64,000 nucleotides of DNA from Polytrichum commune (Eukaryota > Streptophyta > Polytrichopsida > Polytrichales > Polytrichaceae): positions 6,510,001 to 6,574,000 of the forward strand of contig OX485809.1 of NCBI GenBank assembly GCA_950295325.1. Reading direction: 5' to 3'. How positions within the stretch are numbered: the stretch's first letter is position 1; each line of letters begins with the position of its first letter. The notes beneath the pieces are model-generated. The model was given only the letters and a program-made list of their open reading frames with translations. It did no database searches and had not been told where the DNA came from. Made by a program: the position numbers and the translations under genes. Of the stretch, positions 58,728 through 64,000 are shown in pieces.

Positions 58728-59766
58728 CCGTGTTACTAGGGCGCTCCATGGCCCCAAGCGCAGACCCAATCCGGGCCATGGGAGCATATGGGCCCCATCA
58801 ACGGCCCACAAACCTCGCGAGCAACCACCCCCTACCAGGTTGCGGGCAGGGCAGGGCCGGGCCGGGCGGGGCCTGGCCAGGGCTCGGGCCCACGGAGGAG
58901 GGGGAAGGCAGCCTCTGGGCCAATGCCCGGGAAATTTTTGGGTAGGGTTGGTAAAGATCCCAGTGATTCTAAATCCAACCGGTTAAATGCTGACATCTTC
59001 TGGTTTTGCTACATTCATTTGAGATATATTCTATGGAATCCTCTAAAATGATCGGTAACTTACCTTTAGTCTTGAACTTCAACCGGATATTTCTCGAACT
59101 CAACCAGTTCATTGCAACTAACCGGTAAATAACCTTAAGTCTTGAACTTCAACCGGTTATTTCTCGAACTCAACTGGCGCATCTGCAACTGATCAGAAAA
59201 TTACCTTAAGTCTGAAACTTCAACCGGATATTTCTCGAACTCAACCAGTTCATTGCAACTAACCGATAAATTTCCTTAAGTCTTGAACTTCAACCGGTTA
59301 TCTCTCGAACTCAACCAGTTTATCTGCAACTATAGGTTTGGGCCGTTAAATTCGTTAAAGTTCAAGACTTAAAGAAATTTACCGGCAAGTTGCAGATGAA
59401 TGGGTTGAGTTCAAGAAATAACGAGTTGAAGTTCAAGACTTAAAGTAATTTACCAATCGTTTTAAAGGATTCCATAGAATATATCTCAAATGAATGTAGC
59501 AAAACCGAAAGATGTCAACATTTAACCGGTTGGATTTAGAATCACTAGGATCTTGACCGACCCTGCCCATAAACTTCCCGGCCACTGGCCCAGAGACTGC
59601 CTCCCCCTCCTCCATAGGCCCGAACCCTGGCCGGGCCCCGCCCGCCCTGCCCGCAGCCCGGCAGGGGTGGCTGCCCGGAGGCTTGTGGACCGTTGATAGG
59701 CCCGGGGCGCTCCCATGGCCCGGATTGGGTCTGCGCTTGGGGCCATGGAGCGCCCCAGTGACACGG
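58728..59766. mobile_element. Foldback element with arms of about 350 bp (AACCGGTT family)
   Basis: The left arm (58728-59095) and right arm (59418-59766) are inverted copies. Outer ends read CCGTGTTACTAGGGCGCTCC and, in complement, CCGTGTCACTGGGGCGCTCC, followed by a GC-rich block (CCCAAGCGCAGACCCAATCC) and an AT-rich block with CCAACCGGTTAAATG. The centre (about 59068-59330) holds about four tandem units of 71 bp built around CTTGAACTTCAACCGGTTAT. No protein is encoded. Single-arm fragments occur at least seven more times in the window. The right end lies about 470 bp upstream of the activase copy 2 start codon. Confidence 0.8.
59068..59330. repeat. 71-bp tandem repeat in the foldback centre
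   Basis: Units share AACTAACCGNTAAAT, CTTAAGTCTTGAACTTCAAC, CGG-TAT-TCTCGAACTCAAC and CAGTTCAT-TGC in order. Confidence 0.75.
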
Positions 59767-60233
59767 CCACTTATGTCCCCAACCCTGAGAGGAAAACGCT
59801 CTGGAAAAGTAGCCAATCACAGAGTTAACTTATGGCTAGGATTGTCCAGTCTTCGGAGCATGCAATATAGGCCGCAGACTCACGGAACAAGCAAAGGGAC
59901 GGCCAGGATAGGACCGTCGCAAAGGCAAACAAACCTGGGTATCTACACAGTGCCAAGATTCACATAGAATGTAGTCCAGCCACATCTACTAAGGACGTAC
60001 ATATGGGGTTTCTGGTTGTGGTGGGGAGAGGGCTTATCCGCAGCCATCCACGAGCTATGGTGGAGATGGCAGCACTCCTAGCATTCTTAATGCTACGGCA
60101 CCCCATTTTTCCCACACTCGTCATTGCAGGCAATCCAGTGAGAGAGAGAGAGAGAGACTCAGCAATCTACTGAGTTAATCTTCTTGCTTCTCTGCTCTTG
60201 CGTAACGATCTTGGTCCCTCTTGGTTTGTGGAG
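59767..60233 (+). promoter_or_regulatory. Promoter and 5' leader of activase copy 2
   Basis: It has no visible similarity to the copy 1 upstream region until about 5 bp before the ATG. A CTTATCC word (reverse-complement I-box, GGATAAG) lies near 60033. A CAATATAGG word near 59865 is a weak TATA candidate. A (GA)n tract (about 60139-60156) and pyrimidine-rich leader precede the start. The acceptor-like TCATTGCAG at about 60121-60129 allows a leader intron. Confidence 0.4.
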
Positions 60234-63200
60234 ATGGCCACCAGCGTTGCAGCCATGCAGTCCGTCTCTGTTGCCCAGGTATGCAGCTCAATTTCTTCCT
60301 CCTGAATCTCGTTTGCTGTGATTCTTGACATCTTTCCACACGTCAATCTGGTAGTTTGATGTTGTCGAATTCCATACTTCCGAATCCAACTGCATGGAGT
60401 TTGTTCTGCAGTGGTGCTGGTAGGGTAGGGCTGCATTTAACATTTTTGCAGCACGATCTGTTAGTTTGGCGTTTGTTGAATTTCGTCGTTCTGATATCTC
60501 AAGTATGGAGTTTGGTTTCCTGCAATGTTGGGAGAGTAGGCTGCATTTTGACAATTTCGCTCACAATCTGGTAGTTTTGGTGGTCCTTGTTGAATTGCTT
60601 CCTTCTGAATCCATGCGTTTTCACGGAGAATTTTGGTGGTTTAGATGTTGGAGGGTGTTTAAGGTTGTTGATGGGGTTATGGTGGGCTGGAATTGGCCGC
60701 AGGTGAAGAGCACCTTGGGTTCACAGGCTGTGAGCAAGAGCAGTGTCCCAAGCTCTGCATTTTTGGGGTGCAAGAGCAAGGTGTCCGCCAATGTGACCAT
60801 GGGAGTGGCCAAGGGCAAGAGCCGAGTGGTGGCGGAGGCGGAGCCGAAGAAGTCGGACAGGTGGTCAGGCCTCGGAACGGATATCTCCGATGACCAGCAA
60901 GACATCCAGCGCGGAAAGGGAATGGTGGATGCTCTGTTCCAGGGAGCCGTAGGCATGGGCACCCAGAACGCCATCATGAGCTCATATGACTATATCAGCA
61001 CTGCCCAGAGGACGTACGTTCATTTCCCCTGAAATCATTCCTTGTGATTCAGATGGTGGTCGTGTCCTCCCTCCCCATACCAATTCCACTTGGTCGTAGC
61101 CATGCTAACCTCGATTGAGGTGACACGCATCTACGCAGGAGTTTTTGCTTCTGAATTCCGTGCTTTTTCATGGTTCAATTGAGTGCTCTCGAAAGAATTG
61201 AGTCGAATGCAGCATTTTACACTTGTCTAATTCTGCGGGAAGATGCTGCTATCTTGTTGGAAGTTCAAATTGTGTCGTGGTTTACGCGGATTCGGACAAA
61301 TCGACTTGAATTATGGAAGCTCTGTAATTCCGATAGCAGGTCGATGTGAAGTAGTTGTGTAATTTGAGCTTTTTTATTCGAAGATCTGTGGTGAAACGTT
61401 TATGGGTCTCTTGTCATGTTTTTGCCTTAATAATAGTACAATAAATTTGTGTTGTGGGACACTGAGGGACCCAGCTGTGTTGCCGATGCAGATTCAACTT
61501 GGACAACATGATGGATGGTCTGTACATTGCACCTGCTTTCATGGACAAGTTGGTGATTCACGTCGCCAAGAACTTCATGCAATTGCCCAACATCAAGGTG
61601 CCCCTCATCCTGGGAATCTGGGGAGGCAAGGGTCAAGGAAAGTCATTCCAGTGCGAGCTCGTCATGGCAAAGCTCGGAATCAAGTGAGTGCACCTCTAGT
61701 TCCAATCCTTCCAGAGGCGAATGTTTGTTGTAAGAGTTGGCTGAGGGTTAGTGGCAGGCTGTAGTTTAGTTTTGAACGATTGGTCTTTCTCTTGTGAATG
61801 TGTGATGCAAGTGCTTTTGTGGCAGATCAATTGTACTTTGAAGATATTTGATGGATGAGATGTGTGTGTGTGTGTGTGTGCGCGCGTGTGCGAGTGCAGC
61901 CCCATCATGATGAGTGCCGGAGAGTTGGAATCTGGAAACGCAGGAGAGCCCGCCAAGCTCATCAGGCAGCGGTACAGGGAAGCCGCCGACATCATCAAGA
62001 AGGGAAAGATGTGCGCTCTCTTCATCAACGATCTGGACGCAGGTGCGGGACGAATGGGAGGCACCACCCAGTACACGGTGAACAACCAGATGGTGAACGC
62101 CACCCTCATGAACATCGCCGATAACCCCACCAACGTGCAGTTGCCCGGAATCTACAACAAGGAGACCATTCCCCGCGTGCCCATCATCGTGACCGGAAAC
62201 GACTTCTCCACGTTGTACGCTCCCCTCATCCGTGATGGGCGTATGGAGAAGTTCTACTGGGCACCAACCCGCGAGGACCGGATCGGAGTGTGCACGGGAA
62301 TCTTCAGAGCCGACAACGTCCACGCCGACGACATCGTCAAGCTGGTGGACCAGTTCCCCGGCCAATCCATCGGTAGGTGCAGAGCTGTAAATGTACAAAT
62401 GACAGAGTTATAATGGTTGGCAGTAGTATTTTAACTGTGAGTGCATTTTTCGAGCTATCTGCGGAGAGTTTGATGGTCGTTCTTTTGCTTCCTCTGATCA
62501 CATACACATTGGGATTGCAGACTTCTTCGGTGCTTTGAGGGCTCGTGTGTACGACGACGAAGTGAGGAAATGGGTGGGGGGCATTGGAGTGGAGAACATG
62601 GGAAAGAAGCTTGTGAACTCGAAGGACGGTCCCGTGACATTCGAGAAGCCGGCCATGACCATCGAGAAGCTGATGAGCTATGGATTCATGCTTGTGCAAG
62701 AGCAGGAGAATGTGAAGCGTGTGCAACTCGCCGAGTCTTACCTGTCCTCTGCAGCTTTGGGTGATGCCAATGACGATGCCATCAAGCAGGGAACTTTCTA
62801 TGGTAAGCCATTTGTCGAGCAAAATTTAGAGCCCATTCCCTGTTTTCTTTGCCGAAGTGAATTAAATATTTGAATATCAGTTTGTGAATTCTTCTGCAAT
62901 GCATGTTTAATTTTTGTGCACATGTAAGCACTGTTGTTTTCTGCACAACCGAACATCGTTCCACACACACCACTAAATCAAGGTGCAAATGTGGTTAGGA
63001 AATTATCCAGAGTTAGGAGTTTAACAATTGTGTTGGATGCTTTTTCTCAGCTCAGTAAGAAGAGATCAAGAGCAAAAGGACGCGGTGGTAGAAGAGACAT
63101 AGGGTTAAGAGGACTGATGTGGGAATATCTGCACGAGTGTCTCAGGAGGGAATGCAGCCCAACAAGTGGACTTCAAGGTGCCGGAGGGATGTACAGATCC

Positions 63201-63273
63201 AAATGCCCAAAACTTTGATCCCACCGCTCGAAGTGACAATGGCACTTGCGTCTATGATTTCAAGAATGTCTGA
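60234..63273 (+). CDS. RCA: Rubisco activase, alpha-type, copy 2 (six exons, 475 aa)
   Basis: Exons: 60234-60278, 60703-61013, 61492-61683, 61900-62372, 62521-62802 and 63149-63273, each identical in length to copy 1. The protein differs at few positions: SVAQ for SAVQ in the transit peptide, IHVAKN for IHIAKN, GVCTG for GVCQG, HADDIVK for HSDDIIK, GVEN for GVGN, and in the tail CTDPN for CTDQN, SDNG for SDDG and a final KNV for KNL. Walker A, Walker B and the C-x18-C pair are intact. The same CAGGAG tandem acceptor precedes exon 6. Reading through intron 5 would end after about 18 residues, unlike copy 1. Exon 2 and its flanks are almost identical between copies. Confidence 0.96.
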
Positions 63274-64000
63274 TTGGAGGATAGAACAGGATTTGGTAGT
63301 CTTTTAATTAGTTGAATGTAGTTTTCTAGAGAAGGAGAAGATTAGGCATCTGCTCTTCTTGAATGTAACTTCTTGCCACGCCGAACACTTTCGGAGGTTC
63401 GTGTGTGTGTCTAGTAGAAAATAGAAATCATTGCTTCCTGGCTTCTGTTTGCCCACATCCATTGTGTAAAGGGCATGCTTCTGTATCAACAGTGACACTG
63501 AGAAGTAGTTTCAACCAAGTCTTGTGGTTGTTGCACTGTGTGACTATTTTACCAGCAGACTGACTCGCAGACCTGAGTAAATATTCTGATTAATGAAGGC
63601 TTCTTTTCCTTCCAAAATACATCATCATCCTTCCCACAACGAATTTGTGACAGTAGATGATGGTGTCTAACATTTGTCTTGTCAAATCTTTTACAAGTGG
63701 AGGAAAACTCTATCCACACGTTTGTAGAACTAGTAGTGAACCTTTCTATGAATCATCACGTTGAAGTGGCACATTCTACTTCCTGCATTTGCAATTTTGC
63801 CTCTTGAATGGACGATGTGGACTGTGATTAGTCTGTTCAACCCAAACAAATCTGCCGCTGTGGTTCTCTGTGTTAGCTACATTCTGAGAAGGGATGAAAA
63901 TCCTCTTAGCATTCTCGTTGCATCGTAATTGGTGAATATTCCTCTCCTAATCAGGATGTAAATCTTCGATATGAATGGAACTATGAGCAAATCAGATTTT
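63274..64000. other. 3' flank of activase copy 2
   Basis: Presumed 3' untranslated region and flank running to the window edge; no further gene seen. Confidence 0.5.

Noticed and set aside
1-64000. CRISPR arrays, rRNA genes, bacterial operon signals
   Set aside because: None seen; intron-bearing plant genes and plant mobile elements make a prokaryotic origin untenable.

Overview
The window looks like nuclear DNA of a land plant with swimming sperm (a bryophyte, lycophyte, fern or similar non-seed lineage). Two observations support this. It carries two chloroplast Rubisco activase genes with introns, and it carries a CH-domain gene of the SPATA4/SPEF1 type, a family tied to cilia and flagella and, as far as I know, absent from flowering plants. 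Base composition is AT-rich and gene density is low. Most of the DNA is decayed mobile elements and anonymous repeats. I cannot name the species from sequence alone.

Layout. 1-0.7 kb: a possible last exon of a gene entering from the left. 0.8-10.6 kb: intergenic, with a non-autonomous hAT element (1186-1811, 8-bp target duplication), three PIF/Harbinger-like elements (6420-6952, 8341-8845, 9633-10097), a short element with palindromic ends (8888-9229) and pieces of an AACCGGTT-rich foldback family. 10.6-15.0 kb: an old Ty1/copia element on the minus strand, broken, carrying a MITE in one LTR and a tRNA-derived SINE in its interior. 15.4-30 kb: repeats and AT-rich DNA with no gene I can support. 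30-34 kb: an ATL-type RING-H2 ubiquitin ligase gene (32701-33564) flanked by tandem repeats, with a perfect 32-bp palindrome ending on the A of its start codon. 34-42 kb: intergenic repeats. 42.5-45.6 kb: Rubisco activase copy 1. 46.4-47.4 kb: a decayed pogo/Tigger transposase. 49.7-54.5 kb: the nine-exon CH-domain gene. 55.3-58.7 kb: an HUH-endonuclease remnant, SINE-like pieces and MITEs. 58.7-59.8 kb: a foldback element. 60.2-63.3 kb: Rubisco activase copy 2.

The two activase genes lie in direct orientation 17.7 kb apart. Each has six exons of identical lengths and encodes 475 aa including the two-cysteine, redox-responsive alpha tail. A block of about 617 bp covering exon 2 is almost identical between copies while the adjacent intron is visibly diverged, which suggests gene conversion. 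Their upstream regions are unrelated, so the copies may be regulated differently. The ATL gene and the CH-domain gene have no evident functional link to them.

Gene models were spliced by eye using GT-AG sites, reading frame and remembered family sequences. Element names rest on terminal repeats and target duplications read directly from the sequence. No alignment or database search was run.
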